Origin: DTWD01 sp963662965
Lineage (GTDB): Bacteria > Acidobacteriota > Vicinamibacteria > Vicinamibacterales > UBA8438
DNA length: 64,000 bases
Direction of reading: 5' to 3'
Assembly (NCBI GenBank): GCA_963662965.1
Contig: OY759970.1
Location: forward strand, 4,216,001-4,280,000
The notes below the pieces were generated by a model. It was not told the origin of the DNA, made no database searches, and saw only the letters and a program-made list of their open reading frames with translations. The translations under genes were made by a program, and so were the position numbers. This document shows positions 1-9,701 of this stretch, piece by piece (position 1 is the stretch's first letter; each line of letters opens with the position of its first letter).

Positions 1-112
1 GTACACGGAAGAGCGGCAAGCGTCTTGCGAGTTCGAGCAGGTTGACGGAGACAGAGAGGGGATGTGCATCGGCGCCCCATAAGGCCTCCAGGGGGCGGGC
101 GCGCCAATAATC

Positions 113-1318
113 CTACTGGGCGCGGCTCAAGGTGACGCCGACCACCACCATGTCGTCGACGTCTTGCGTAATGCCGAAGACCTCGGCCGGTCTGCCTACG
201 AGGGCACTGAGCGCGTCGTACGGCTCGGGGTCCGCGCCGTCGCGTGGCAGGCACAGCAACCCTTCGCTGTCGTGGACCAAGCCGTAGGTGTATCCCGCAT
301 CGCGCCAGGCGCGCGCGACAACCGCATCGGGTCCGCTGTAGTCCGCCAAGCGGACCACTGTCCCGAGATGGCTCAGCTCCGAGCCGATCAGCACCACCGG
401 GGTTTCGTTCAACGCGTCGACGAGTTGGCCGGCCAGGGCGTTGAGATCCAGGTTGGCCTGTTCCGCCGGCGTCTGCGGCACTGCCGCCGGAGCCGCGGGC
501 GGCGGGACCCGCCAGCGCACGAACACCGCGGCTTCGCCCCGCTCCTCGACGATCTCGTCGATATCCTTCCGCATTTCGTCCCGACGTTCTAGAATGGCTC
601 GAATTTCGCCGTCGTTCAGCCACTCCCCGAGCGCCGCCTGCAGCGTCGGCTCGTCGAGTGCGGCCATCCGATCCCACAGGTCGCGGTACACTCGCGTTAG
701 CTTGTGGACTCGCTCGTCCGTATCGGTCGTGAATGCGCGCGAGTTGTCGATGATGATGATGAGGTTCCACGGGGGATCCACCATCCAGTTCCCCGTATTC
801 GGATCCTTGTTGTAGATGAGGTTGTGAAACATCTTGGCGCAAATGAGCTGCCAGTTATACCGCCCGATGTGCAGTGACGGCGGCGTCGGGGGGCCGCCCA
901 GCTCTTTCCACGTCGTGGCGTTAACCCACAGACCCGCCGCACCGAGGTCGTTGTTGACCCGCCGCTCCACGTAGGGTGGGGTCATCCCGAGCTCGAGGAG
1001 CTTGTCGAGCTCATAGGCGGCCACCTCGGCCTTGTAGCTCTCCCAATAGCCTTAATAGATGCCGGGCTTGATGTCCTTCCAGACGAAGGCCTCGACCGGA
1101 CCGCCGGGCGCCAGGGTTGCTTTCATCGGATTGGTCACCCCGGTGCCGATGTCCTTGAGCTCGATCACCTCGGCGCTCTCGAGGAACGCCTCGATCTCCT
1201 CGGCCCGTCCGATCCAGGTCTTCGCACTCTCCGCCGCGGCGTCTTGTGCCAACGTAGGGATCGGCGCCAGGAGCGCCCCGGCGAGCAGCCACATCAACAT
1301 GTGCCTGGCAGCGTGCAT
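113..1318 (-). pseudogene. Secreted hypothetical protein split by an in-frame TAA
   Basis: Two open segments in the same frame are separated only by one TAA codon at 1052-1054. The N-terminal part (start 1318) has a signal peptide ending near PTLAQ, followed by an acidic alpha-helical stretch and a conserved VWKDIKPGIY. After the stop the frame continues GYWESYKAEVAAYELDKLL and runs 303 residues more to 113. The C-terminal part includes PPYVERRV and a long coiled segment rich in Glu and Arg. I recognise the architecture as a conserved secreted protein of unknown function common in Acidobacteria, not a characterised family. AAA or AAG to TAA would explain the break. A downstream GTG at 1024 could restart translation, but the product would lack a signal peptide. 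Confidence 0.7.
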
Positions 1319-1450
1319 GAAGTCCTCCCTACCTAACTCGGCACCGATGAACCACGTTCAGACAGCGCCGATTCTCGCCCGGTGTCGTTTCGCGCGCCGA
1401 TTATGACCGGCACGGACCAGGTATCAAGGCCGCACGCCACGTGTGCCCTC

Positions 1451-1456
1451 TATAAT
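1451..1456 (+). promoter_or_regulatory. -10 box TATAAT ahead of kinase stub a
   Basis: TATAAT lies 36 bases before the ATG at 1493. The surrounding stretch from GCCCTC through ATCCGA (about 38 bases) is almost identical to the region before the minus-strand kinase stub at 17440, including the TATAATCGGC core. No convincing -35 hexamer is visible at the usual spacing. Conservation in front of two unrelated gene groups is the main support. Confidence 0.6.
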
Positions 1457-1492
1457 CGGCCTAAGTCTGCGCCGTATCCGAGAGATAGATCC

Positions 1493-1732
1493 ATGGCCCT
1501 GGAAGTCGGCTCCCGCCTCGGTCCCTACTCCGTCACCGCCAAGATCGGCGAAGGCGGCATGGGTGAGGTGTATCGGGCCAGAGACACCAAGCTCGACCGC
1601 GACGTGGCCCTCAAAGTGCTGCCCGAGGCGTTCACCTCCGACCCCGACCGGTTGGCCCGCTTCGAGCGCGAAGCGAAGGTGCATCGCCTTGTCCCACGTG
1701 TTCACGTCATCACCAACGCGCTGACGCAGTGA
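1493..1732 (+). pseudogene. Ser/Thr kinase 5' stub (a), 79 codons
   Basis: It encodes the first 64 residues of a PknB-type kinase: GSRLGPYSVTAKIGEGG, the glycine-rich loop, RARDTKLDRDVALKVL and FEREAKV. It then switches to unrelated sequence and stops. The HRD and DFG catalytic segments are absent, so no kinase can be made. It is followed 21 bases later by a Sel1-repeat gene. The same kinase opening recurs as stubs at 3116, 14925, 15973, 16592 and 17440 and in the longer pseudogene at 3749. Either recombination between near-identical kinase 5' ends deleted the rest, or the stub serves as a leader carrying promoter and start site. Only the truncation is seen directly. Confidence 0.85.
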
Positions 1733-1753
1733 TTCACTGCCGGGGACCGGCCC

Positions 1754-2182
1754 ATGACGGAACCCTTCGACGCACAACCCTCTCGGGCCGAGCAGGAGCG
1801 AGCCGAGGCGGCCCAGCTGTACCGACTCGCCGCAGACCAAGGCGTGGCCGGAGCGCAGTGTCGCATGGGTGTGGTCTACGCGGAAGGTCGCGGCGTGCCG
1901 CAGGACGACGCGGAAGCGGTGCGTTGGTTTCACCTAGCAGCGGATCAGGGCGACGCGGAGGCGCAGGGCGGCCTTGGGTTCGCCTACGGCGCTGGGCGCG
2001 GCGTCAAGCAAGACTTCGTCGCCTCGCACATGTGGCTGACACTTTCGATCGCGCAACTCATCGGTCCCACGCGACACGCGGCGTCCAAGTTTCGCGACAC
2101 CATTGCGGCCGCGATGACCTCCGCGCAGCTCGCCGATGCCGAATGCCTTGCACGGGAGTGGAAGCCGATCGCGGAGCGGTGA
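1754..2182 (+). CDS. Sel1-like repeat protein
   Basis: This is a 142-residue protein with two or three Sel1-like repeats of about 36 residues, each with the AAxLYRLAADQG / AEAVRWFHLAADQG helix pattern and the GRGVPQDDAE turn. The C-terminal tail (MTSAQLADAECLAREW) matches the tails of the Sel1 lipoproteins at 23-27 kb, but here there is no signal peptide, so it is probably cytoplasmic. Sel1 repeats form TPR-like alpha-solenoids that mediate protein contacts; no partner is evident. It directly follows a kinase stub and may depend on that stub's promoter. Confidence 0.85.
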   Translation: MTEPFDAQPSRAEQERAEAAQLYRLAADQGVAGAQCRMGVVYAEGRGVPQDDAEAVRWFHLAADQGDAEAQGGLGFAYGAGRGVKQDFVASHMWLTLSIAQLIGPTRHAASKFRDTIAAAMTSAQLADAECLAREWKPIAER

Positions 2183-2347
2183 GGCTCCGCTGAGTGGTTG
2201 GCCCTCGCCCTCCTCCGCCTTATGAACTTCCCCGAGACGGCGGCCAGCGGCTCGGGAGAAGCAACGCGAAACCTCTGGCCGACTCCTGCGATGGGTCGAT
2301 ACAGAGAAGAGAACGTACGAGCGTTGCCCTATCGATCGGTCCTGTCC

Positions 2348-3022
2348 ATGGAAACCTCCCTACACCGACAGCTCAAGCACCTCTATGCCGATCGAGGCGC
2401 TCGTGTTGAAGCGCCGTTGGACAACTATCGGATCGACGTGATCTGCGAGGGTGAGCTGATCGAAATCCAGCACGGCTCGCTCGCCGCTATCCGGCGGAAA
2501 GTCCAAAACCTGTTAAAAGGCCATCGCGTCCTGGTGGTCAAGCCGATCATTCTTCAAAAACGGTTGGTTAAGCAGCAAACGAGGGGAGGCAAAATCCTCG
2601 GCAGGCGAATGAGTCCCAAACGGGGCGGCGTGATTGATCTGTTCGACGAACTGATCTACTTCACCCGTGTCTTCCCGCATCAAAACCTGGCGCTCGAAGT
2701 GCCTCTGGTCGACGTCGAGGAATGGCGTTATCCGGGCCACGGCCGGCGGAGACGCCACCGGCGGAACGACCATCAGGTTGAAGATCAAAAATTGCTCAGA
2801 CTACACCGGATCCATCGGTTCCACACTTCGGGCGATCTGCTGCAACTCGTACCCCATGAGCTTCCGAACCCTTTTCACACCGGGCACCTCGCGGCCAAGA
2901 TGGATGTTCCACGTGGGAAGGCACAACGAATAGCGTATTGTCTACGCCACATGGGCGCACTCAGTGAGGTGGGCAAGTACGGCAACGCGAGGCTGTACAG
3001 CAGAAATCAACGCGAGGGGTGA
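2348..3022 (+). CDS. Conserved hypothetical protein, possible nuclease-like fold
   Basis: The product has 224 residues from the ATG at 2348; upstream in-frame starts give a low-complexity extension and were not chosen. The N-terminal part (METSLHRQLKHLYA, then RIDVICEGELIEIQHG) has the beta-strand/acidic pattern RxD...ExxxIEIQ seen in restriction-endonuclease-like folds. It continues with VLVVKPI, a basic segment GRRMSPKRGG, and a very basic HGRRRRHRRND stretch. The C-terminus resembles a winged helix that would sense chain termini (GKAQRIAYCLRHMGA). I do not recognise a characterised family. It lies 165 bases after the Sel1 gene and could be cotranscribed. DNA or RNA processing is only a suggestion from fold-like motifs. 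Confidence 0.65.
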   Translation: METSLHRQLKHLYADRGARVEAPLDNYRIDVICEGELIEIQHGSLAAIRRKVQNLLKGHRVLVVKPIILQKRLVKQQTRGGKILGRRMSPKRGGVIDLFDELIYFTRVFPHQNLALEVPLVDVEEWRYPGHGRRRRHRRNDHQVEDQKLLRLHRIHRFHTSGDLLQLVPHELPNPFHTGHLAAKMDVPRGKAQRIAYCLRHMGALSEVGKYGNARLYSRNQREG

Positions 3023-3073
3023 GCGAATTGCTTTGGGCGGGTCTCTGAGATCCCCGCCTGCCCAGCGGGTGCA

Positions 3074-3079
3074 TATAAT
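3074..3079 (+). promoter_or_regulatory. -10 box TATAAT ahead of kinase stub b
   Basis: TATAATCG lies 36 bases before the ATG at 3116, the same box and spacing as before kinase stub a. The flanking bases differ from those of stubs a and g. It probably drives the stub and the haem-binding-like gene behind it. Confidence 0.5.
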
Positions 3080-3115
3080 CGCGACACACGCTGGGGAAGT
3101 CCTCGACTGATCCAC

Positions 3116-3241
3116 ATGGTGCTTACCGTCGGCTCTCGCCTCGGCCACTACGGCGTCACCGCCAAGATCGGCGCCGGCGGGATGGACGAAGTCTACCGCG
3201 CGCGTGACACCACGGATGTCTTACTGTTGGCAGCAAGATGA
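3116..3241 (+). pseudogene. Ser/Thr kinase 5' stub (b), 41 codons
   Basis: The frame reads MVLTVGSRLGHYGVTAKIG, then AGGMDEVYRARDT, then eight unrelated residues and TGA. Only the glycine-rich loop of a PknB-type kinase remains. Its last codons overlap the purine-rich AGAGGGGAT that serves as ribosome binding site for the next gene at 3255. The stub is therefore joined directly to an unrelated small gene, as at 1493 and at the four minus-strand stubs. Confidence 0.85.
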
Positions 3242-3254
3242 GAGGGGATGAGCA

Positions 3255-3731
3255 ATGAGCGGAAGTATTCGATACGTCGTGGCTCTCGGCGCCGGCCTGT
3301 GCTTCGGTCTGATAGTGGGCACCGCTGGCGCACAGGGCACAGTTGGGCCGTCACTGGCCGAGGCGAAGAAGGCGTTGGCCGCGACCGAAGAGGCGGCCAT
3401 CGAGATGGGCGTCGGTCTCAGCTGCGCGGTTGTCGACTTCCGAGGCGCGCTCGTGGCGCTGGCACGCATGGACAGCGCCCGGTACTTCACTGCGGACGTG
3501 GCTGTGGGCAAGGCACGGGCATCGGCGGCATTCGGTGCACCGTCGGGCGGGCTGGTGAGAATCGGCTCGCTGGGACTAGAGAAGGTCATCGAAGGGGGCG
3601 CGATGTTGTTCCTTCAGGGAGCCGTCCCGATCATGACTGATGGCCAGCCAGTGGGCGCCCTGGGGTGCAGCGGTGCATCGGCGCAGCAGGACGAAGATGC
3701 GGCCACCGCGGGTGTAGCGGCGATGCAGTAG
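3255..3731 (+). CDS. Secreted GlcG/HbpS-like haem-binding domain protein
   Basis: The 158-residue protein has an N-terminal signal peptide (about 1-26, ending TAGAQ). It is followed by the GlcG/HbpS domain: LAEAKKALAATEEAA, VVDFRGALVALARMDSA, VAVGKARASAAF, GGAMLFLQGAVPIM and PVGALGCSGASAQQDEDAA. Domains of this family bind haem or act in small-molecule sensing, and secreted single-domain versions are common. It follows kinase stub b by 13 bases with a GAGGGG ribosome site and precedes the broken kinase by 17 bases. Haem binding itself cannot be shown from sequence. Confidence 0.85.
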   Translation: MSGSIRYVVALGAGLCFGLIVGTAGAQGTVGPSLAEAKKALAATEEAAIEMGVGLSCAVVDFRGALVALARMDSARYFTADVAVGKARASAAFGAPSGGLVRIGSLGLEKVIEGGAMLFLQGAVPIMTDGQPVGALGCSGASAQQDEDAATAGVAAMQ

Positions 3732-3748
3732 AGAGCACGCTGTAGACC

Positions 3749-5511
3749 ATGCCACTGACCCCGGGCACCACGCTCGGCCCTTACGAAGTCACCGCCAAGA
3801 TCGGCGAAGGCGGCATGGATGAAGTCTACCGGGCCCGCGACACCAAGCTCGACCGCGACGTGGCGCTGAAGGTGCTGCCCGAGGCGTTCACGTCCGACCC
3901 CGATCGCCTGGCCCGCTTCGAGCGCGAAGCCAAAGTCCTCGCCTCGCTAAACCATCCGAACATCTCGGCGATTCACGGCTTTGAAGAATCCGGGGGCACG
4001 AAGGCTTTGGTCCTCGAACTGGTCGAGGGGCCAACGCTGGCAGATCGGGTCACGCAGGGGGCGATCCCCGCAGACGAAGCCCTCCCTATCGCCCGACAGA
4101 TCGGAGAAGCGCTTGAAGCAGCGCACGAGCAAGGGGTCATTCATCGGGATCTCAAGCTGGCCAACAGCAAGCTGCGGCCCGACGGCACGGTGAAGGTGCT
4201 CGACTTCGGGTTGGCGAAGGCGTTTCAGCCTGAGGCCAGCAACCCCGGCGTCTCAGTCTCACCGACGATTTCCCTCACGGCCGCAGCGACACACATGGAG
4301 ATGGTGATCGGGACGTTTGGCCTACATGGCCCCGGAGCAAGCGAGTGGAAAGACGGTGGACAAGCGAGCCGACATCTGGGCGTTCGGCGTCCTTCTCTAC
4401 GAGATGTTGACCGGCACGCGTCCGTTCGTGGGCGACGACGTGTCGAAAACGTTGGCGCGAGTCATTGATCGTGATCCTGATTGGACCACGCTGCCGACGG
4501 CCGTGCGGCCGGTGCTCGGCACGTTCTTACGCGGGTGTCTGGAAAAGGACCCGAACGAGCGGGTGCACGACATCGGCGACGTGCGCCTCGCACTGAAGGG
4601 CGGATTCGAACCGGCGGCCGTCAGCGCACAGTCGGGGCAGGACGCCAGGCCGCAGCTTCAGATCTGGCAACGGCCTCTGCCGGCGACCATTGGGGCGCTC
4701 GCGCTGATGGGCAGCACGATCCTGGCGGTCTGGACCATTCTCGAGTCCTGGCGACAGCCGTCCGACCGCACCGAGAGATATGCGATCGTCCCGTCGGCGC
4801 CGATCGATCAAGCGTATCCCGGTAGCGTCCTCGCCCTTTCCGAGGACGGACACACGCTGGTATATGAAGCGCGCGACGAGACGGGAGCGCGCTTGATTTG
4901 CCGCTGCTCGATCGACCAGTTGGACATCGTCTCGGTCCGAGACACCGAAGGCGCGCGCGGACCGTTTTTCTCGCCGGATGGAGAGTGGGTGGGGTTCGTG
5001 ACGGAGGTGAGCTGAAACGCGTGTCATTGTCTGACGGTACCGCGCTGACCGTTGCCGATCTCGGGGGGCCAGCAGGGTTTCGCGGGGCGTCATGGGGCCT
5101 CGACGACACGATCGTGTTCGGCACCGTGGGGGGTTTCCGGACTGTGGCGCGTCGCGGCGGCGGGACGGACACCCCAGCCGCTCACCAGCCAGTCTGAGAA
5201 CGAGGGCCACGGTCAACCCAGTTTTATCCGGGATCGTCCGCTCGTGCTCTTCACGGTGGAATCACTCGGCGGTTCGAATCAGATCCCGGTCTACTCGTTG
5301 AAAACCGGCGAGGTGCACATGCTCACGGACGGTCGTGGCGCGGCGTACTCGGCCGGGCACGTCATCTTTTCTCGAGAAGACACAACTGTGGGCGGTCCCG
5401 TTCGATCTGGACCGGCTGGAGTTGATGAGCGACCCATTTCTCGTGGTCGAAGGTGCTTCGGTGGACCTCCGTCGCCGCATGAAAGTCCCAGTGACGGCAG
5501 CCAGCGGTTAG
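3749..5511 (+). pseudogene. Ser/Thr protein kinase with TolB-like propeller, multiply frameshifted
   Basis: The reading frame starts as a PknB-type kinase: GEGGMDEVYRARD loop, VALKVL lysine, VIHRDLKLANSKL catalytic loop (PAN changed to LAN), DFG. At about 4320 one extra G breaks GTFAYMAPEQ; the frame resumes through DIWAFGVLLYEML, a transmembrane helix near 4680-4740 and the first propeller blades. Further shifts occur near 5000 (FVT to DGELKRVSL), near 5120 (GLWRV) and near 5385 (LWAVPFDLD). The last frame ends KVPVTAASG-stop at 5511, short of the family's usual C-terminus. At least four frameshifts plus a 3' truncation make this a dead gene, unless several are sequencing errors. Confidence 0.85.
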
Positions 5512-5537
5512 GCTCAGCGGCCACGCTGTTCGGTTGA

Positions 5538-6500
<963 letters not shown>

Positions 6501-6591
6501 GATGACACCTTCACGCACGCCACCGGCAGCGCCGGCCTCGTGTCGCAATCTACCGCAACGTGGTCGCGCAGGCAACGTGGAGCGGCCTCCC

Positions 6592-6634
6592 CCCGTCCCT
6601 CCTGTCCGCTCGTTGCACACCCTCGCGCCAATCA
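6592..6634 (-). repeat. Dispersed repeat 2, copy 1
   Basis: On the minus strand this reads GTGTGCAACGAGCGGACAG followed by GAGGGAC and a G-rich tail. The same core with GAAGGGAC occurs on the plus strand at 50974-51000. Both copies are intergenic. Function unknown. Confidence 0.5.
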
Positions 6635-6787
6635 GGGCCGACAGCACCCCACCAGGTGACATAGCTAGGCACTGGTCGCCTGTGTCTCGATTTGGCACTC
6701 GCGCCGACCGTCGTTGGCGGGGAGGATGCCCATCCTCATATTAGTGGGGACGGTGCGATCGTCGTCGGCTGGAAGTCCAGTCTCGTG

Positions 6788-6815
6788 TTGACTTACGTCT
6801 CCGTTAAGACATAAT
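6788..6815 (+). promoter_or_regulatory. Sigma-70-type promoter for the MBL hydrolase gene
   Basis: TTGACT at 6788-6793 and CATAAT at 6810-6815 are separated by 16 bases, each one mismatch from consensus. Transcription would begin near 6822, just ahead of the TTGGAGGC ribosome site and the ATG at 6838. Confidence 0.6.
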
Positions 6816-6837
6816 CGCGCCAACTTGGAGGCAAACC

Positions 6838-8307
6838 ATGGCTACACGATTTTGGCTCTCACTGAGCCTGTCGGCGCTGATGACCGGGTCTGCGACGGCT
6901 CAGAGCGTACAAAGCGTCTTGCAGACCACCGCGACCGCGATGGGCATGGAGAACTTGACGTCGATTGAATACTCCGGCACCGGTTGGCAAGGCCGGCTCG
7001 GACAGAACGTCGCACCCGATCGCGATTGGCCACGGGTGGAGCTGACGAGCTACACGAGGACGATCGATTTCGTCACCATGTCGTCGAAAGAGGAGTACGT
7101 CCGGGAAGGCAGCACGAGGCAGTTCACCAATCTCGTCAGCGGGGACTACGCCTGGACCCTGGACGCGCAGGGACAACCGGTTCCGCAGCCGGCCACCGCC
7201 GAGGTGCGGCGGCTCGAGATCCTCCTGACGCCCTGGGGGTTCATCAAGGGCGCCATGGCGCCGGGGGCCAACCCGACCATGGTCACGCGGAACGAGTACG
7301 GAGGCCGGTCGACGGTGATCTCGTTCATCGCGTTCGGGAAATACCGGGTCAATGGCACGATCAACCCCGACGGTTTGCTCGAGCGCGTGCAGACGTGGGT
7401 GCCCAATCCGGTCGTCGGCGATATGTACTACGAGAACGTCTACACGCAATACCGGCAGGTCGGTGGGGTGCAGATCCCCCGGTTTCATCAGCATCAGGAC
7501 TATGACGATGGCGCACACGTGCCAAACGTCAGCGGTGGCGACCATGCGTTTGGTCTCGAAACGGTCTCGGACCTTCAGGCGAATGTGGCAAACGCGGCCT
7601 TGACGGTGCCGAACGACGTGCAGGGCGCGCGCGTGCCGCCGGTCCGCGCGGAGTCACAGCGGCTGGGCGACGGCGTGTGGTTGATCGGGGGCGGCTCCCA
7701 CCACAGCGTGGTCATCGAGTTCGCCGACCATGTGGCAGTCATCGAGGCGCCACAGAATGAAGAACGGTCGCTGGCGGTGATCGACGAAGTGTACCGACTG
7801 ATTCCGGACAAGCCGATCCGGTTCATCGTGACGACCCATCATCACTGGGACCATCTGGGTGGGCTCCGTACCTACGTCCACGAGGGCGCGACCGTGGTCA
7901 CCCACGAAAGCAACAAACCCTACTACCAGGAGGTCCTACGGGCGGGACTCTGGACCTTGGAACCCGACCGGTTTTCGCTGTATCCGCCCGAGGAGTGGTC
8001 GGAAGGCTACATCTTCGAGACCCTGAACGAGAAATACGTCCTCGCTGATCAGACGAGGACGGTGGAGCTCTACACCGTCCAGGGGCTCGCCCATGCGGCG
8101 GGCATGCTCATCGCGTACATCCCGAGTGAGAAGATCCTCGTGCAGGCCGACCTCTACTTTCCCCAGGCCGCAGCCCCCAACGCGAGCGCCCGCGCGCTCC
8201 ACCGCAACCTGCAGCGGCTCGGTCTCGATGTGGAGACGATCGTGGGGATACACGGGAGTCCTGCGCCGATGTCGCAGTTCGTGGAGTTCGTCGGCGCCGG
8301 GCAGTGA
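6838..8307 (+). CDS. Secreted MBL-fold metallo-hydrolase
   Basis: The 489-residue protein has a signal peptide (1-21, ending SATAQ). The first 220 residues form an outer-membrane-lipoprotein-like beta-rich region (YVREGSTRQF, GRSTVISFIAFGKYRVNG). The C-terminal half is a metallo-beta-lactamase fold starting RLGDGVWLIGGGSHHS. It has the zinc motif HHHWDH at residues 334-339, a downstream histidine in VQGLAHAAGML, and an aspartate in ILVQADLYFP. Substrate is unknown; families of this layout in Acidobacteria are annotated only as MBL-fold hydrolases. The gene has its own promoter and a GGAGG ribosome site and stands alone. Confidence 0.88.
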   Translation: MATRFWLSLSLSALMTGSATAQSVQSVLQTTATAMGMENLTSIEYSGTGWQGRLGQNVAPDRDWPRVELTSYTRTIDFVTMSSKEEYVREGSTRQFTNLVSGDYAWTLDAQGQPVPQPATAEVRRLEILLTPWGFIKGAMAPGANPTMVTRNEYGGRSTVISFIAFGKYRVNGTINPDGLLERVQTWVPNPVVGDMYYENVYTQYRQVGGVQIPRFHQHQDYDDGAHVPNVSGGDHAFGLETVSDLQANVANAALTVPNDVQGARVPPVRAESQRLGDGVWLIGGGSHHSVVIEFADHVAVIEAPQNEERSLAVIDEVYRLIPDKPIRFIVTTHHHWDHLGGLRTYVHEGATVVTHESNKPYYQEVLRAGLWTLEPDRFSLYPPEEWSEGYIFETLNEKYVLADQTRTVELYTVQGLAHAAGMLIAYIPSEKILVQADLYFPQAAAPNASARALHRNLQRLGLDVETIVGIHGSPAPMSQFVEFVGAGQ

Positions 8308-8346
8308 TGGAGTGATGGAGAACACGTAGCCAGTGGAGCCGGTGAT

Positions 8347-8965
8347 ATGACACCGAACTGGTGGAGACACGCGGTCTCCTTGCCCAGCATCCTTACTCAT
8401 TGGTCTACTCGGGCAGGCACAACAACCGCGGCTCGGACCGCTCGACGGTGGCGGACTGGCACCAACCGACTTGGCGCGGGTTCAGGTGGGCATGGTTGCG
8501 CCGGACTTCCGGCTCGCTGACGAAACGGGAGCGGTCCATCAGCTTTCTCACCATCGTGGCAAGAATGTCGTGCTGGTTGTCTATCGCGGTCATTGGTGAG
8601 CAAGCTGCGCCACTCAGCTTGGTAAGTTGAGACACCTCTTGGACGTCGAAGGCAGTTCCACAACGCAGATTCTTGCGCTGAGTCCAGACGACGCTGAGGG
8701 CGGACAGACGATGGTGGACCGCGTGACTCAGGAAGCTGGCGGCCCGCCAGGTTTTCCGCTTCTGGGAGATCCGGACTTCAGCGTCATCAACCGCTACGGG
8801 GTGTTCAATCCCGAACCGTTCAACGGCAGAAAGGTGCCTCACCCGGCTGTCTACGTCTTCGATCGATCGGGCAGGGTGACCTGGAAGTTCCTCAACACGG
8901 ACGCGAGAATTCGGGCGGAGAATGAAGACATCTTGAAGGCGCTCGGAGAGATCACGAACCAGTGA
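8347..8965 (+). CDS. Peroxiredoxin-like protein with TGA at the first active-site cysteine: candidate selenoprotein
   Basis: The frame from 8351 gives LAPTDLARVQVGMVAPDF, KNVVLVVYRGHW, then TGA (8597-8599), then ASCATQLGKLRHLL, ILALSPDDAEGG, FPLLGDPDFSVINRYGVFNPE and a clean end at 8965. In relatives the TGA position is the Cys of RGHWCxxC, so the product would carry UxxC. A hairpin fitting a bacterial SECIS follows (8613-8631). Apart from the TGA no stop interrupts 8351-8965. The weak point is the start: in-frame candidates are TTG 8471, GTG 8486 and ATG 8492. A plausible signal peptide (MTPNWWRHAVSLPSIL, ATG 8347) lies in another frame and would need a one-base shift near 8394. A pseudogene is the alternative. 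Confidence 0.6.
8600..8631 (+). promoter_or_regulatory. Putative bacterial SECIS element
   Basis: An 8-bp stem CTCAGCTT (8613-8620) / AAGTTGAG (8624-8631), with one G-U pair, encloses the three-base loop GGU. The loop begins 21 bases after the TGA. Bacterial SECIS hairpins sit roughly 16-37 bases after UGA and carry a G at the first or second loop position, usually GG or GU, as in fdhF. A competing perfect hairpin CAAGCTG/CAGCTTG (8601-8621) is too close to the TGA to fit this rule. Confidence 0.55.
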
Positions 8966-9024
8966 CCGCACCAAACTAATGCCGTTGCGACCTGGCACCA
9001 CCCGCGGCGCGTATGGAGAACTCC

Positions 9025-9653
9025 ATGAATAAGCGCATCACATTCCTGCTCGTCGCACCCATGCTCGCATTCCCGGCAGGGGTGATGGCTCAGAGCGACC
9101 AGACCTACGCCACCTACATCACCGAGGAGCAGTGGCAAATGGTCAATGAGCTCCCGGGTGTCGACCGGTAGATCGTGAGCCTGGACATCGGCAAGCTGAA
9201 CCTCTCGGTCGGCATCATTCACCGGGGAGCAGTTACCAGAGGAAGTGGTACGAGCACTCAAAATCACGAGCGACCCTGTGACGTGACGAGCACGAACCGG
9301 AACAGCCGGGCGCGGGGCATCATGCACCTGAACCAGACCGAGACGTACTACATCGCTTCGGGCTCGGGCACACTGGTGGTGACATCATGAACGGCAATGC
9401 GTTGGCTCCGGATGGCAATGTGACACAAGTCCTGAACGGCCCCTCCTGCAGCGGCATGATCGTGGGGGATTGGGTCGCCAAGCATGTGAAGGAAGGCGAC
9501 ATTATCATCATCCTGGCCGGCACGCCTCACGGCTGGCTCGAGGTCCCGGTTCACGTCGACTACCTGAGCGTGCGCCCCGATCCCGATCGGGTGCTGGCCG
9601 ACGACTACATCAACCCGGCGCTTGGATCGGACTTCCAGATACAGACGCAGTAA
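9025..9653 (+). pseudogene. Secreted cupin-domain protein, nonsense plus frameshift
   Basis: From ATG 9025 a signal peptide (ending GVMAQ) leads into the conserved opening ATYITEEQWQMVNELPGVDR. A TAG at 9169-9171 (likely from CAG, Gln) interrupts it; the same frame continues IVSLDIGKLNLSVGIIHRGA to TYYIASGSGTLVV. The frame then shifts near 9380, and MNGNALAPDGNVTQVLNGPSC, EGDIIIILAGTPHGWLEV and VDYLSVRPDPDR complete the cupin barrel to 9653. The cupin histidines (IIHRG, TPHGW) are present. Two independent lesions suggest a dead gene. Related intact proteins in Acidobacteria are secreted cupins of unknown substrate. Confidence 0.8.
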
Positions 9654-9701
9654 GATGAGGTGGGCGAACTGCCGTCATCGTAGCGCAGAAGGAGGTCGGG
9701 C

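Noticed and set aside
8601..8621. Perfect hairpin CAAGCTG-CGCCACT-CAGCTTG right after the TGA as the SECIS
   Set aside because: Its loop starts only eight bases after the TGA, too close for a bacter­ial SECIS; the overlapping GGU-loop hairpin fits better.
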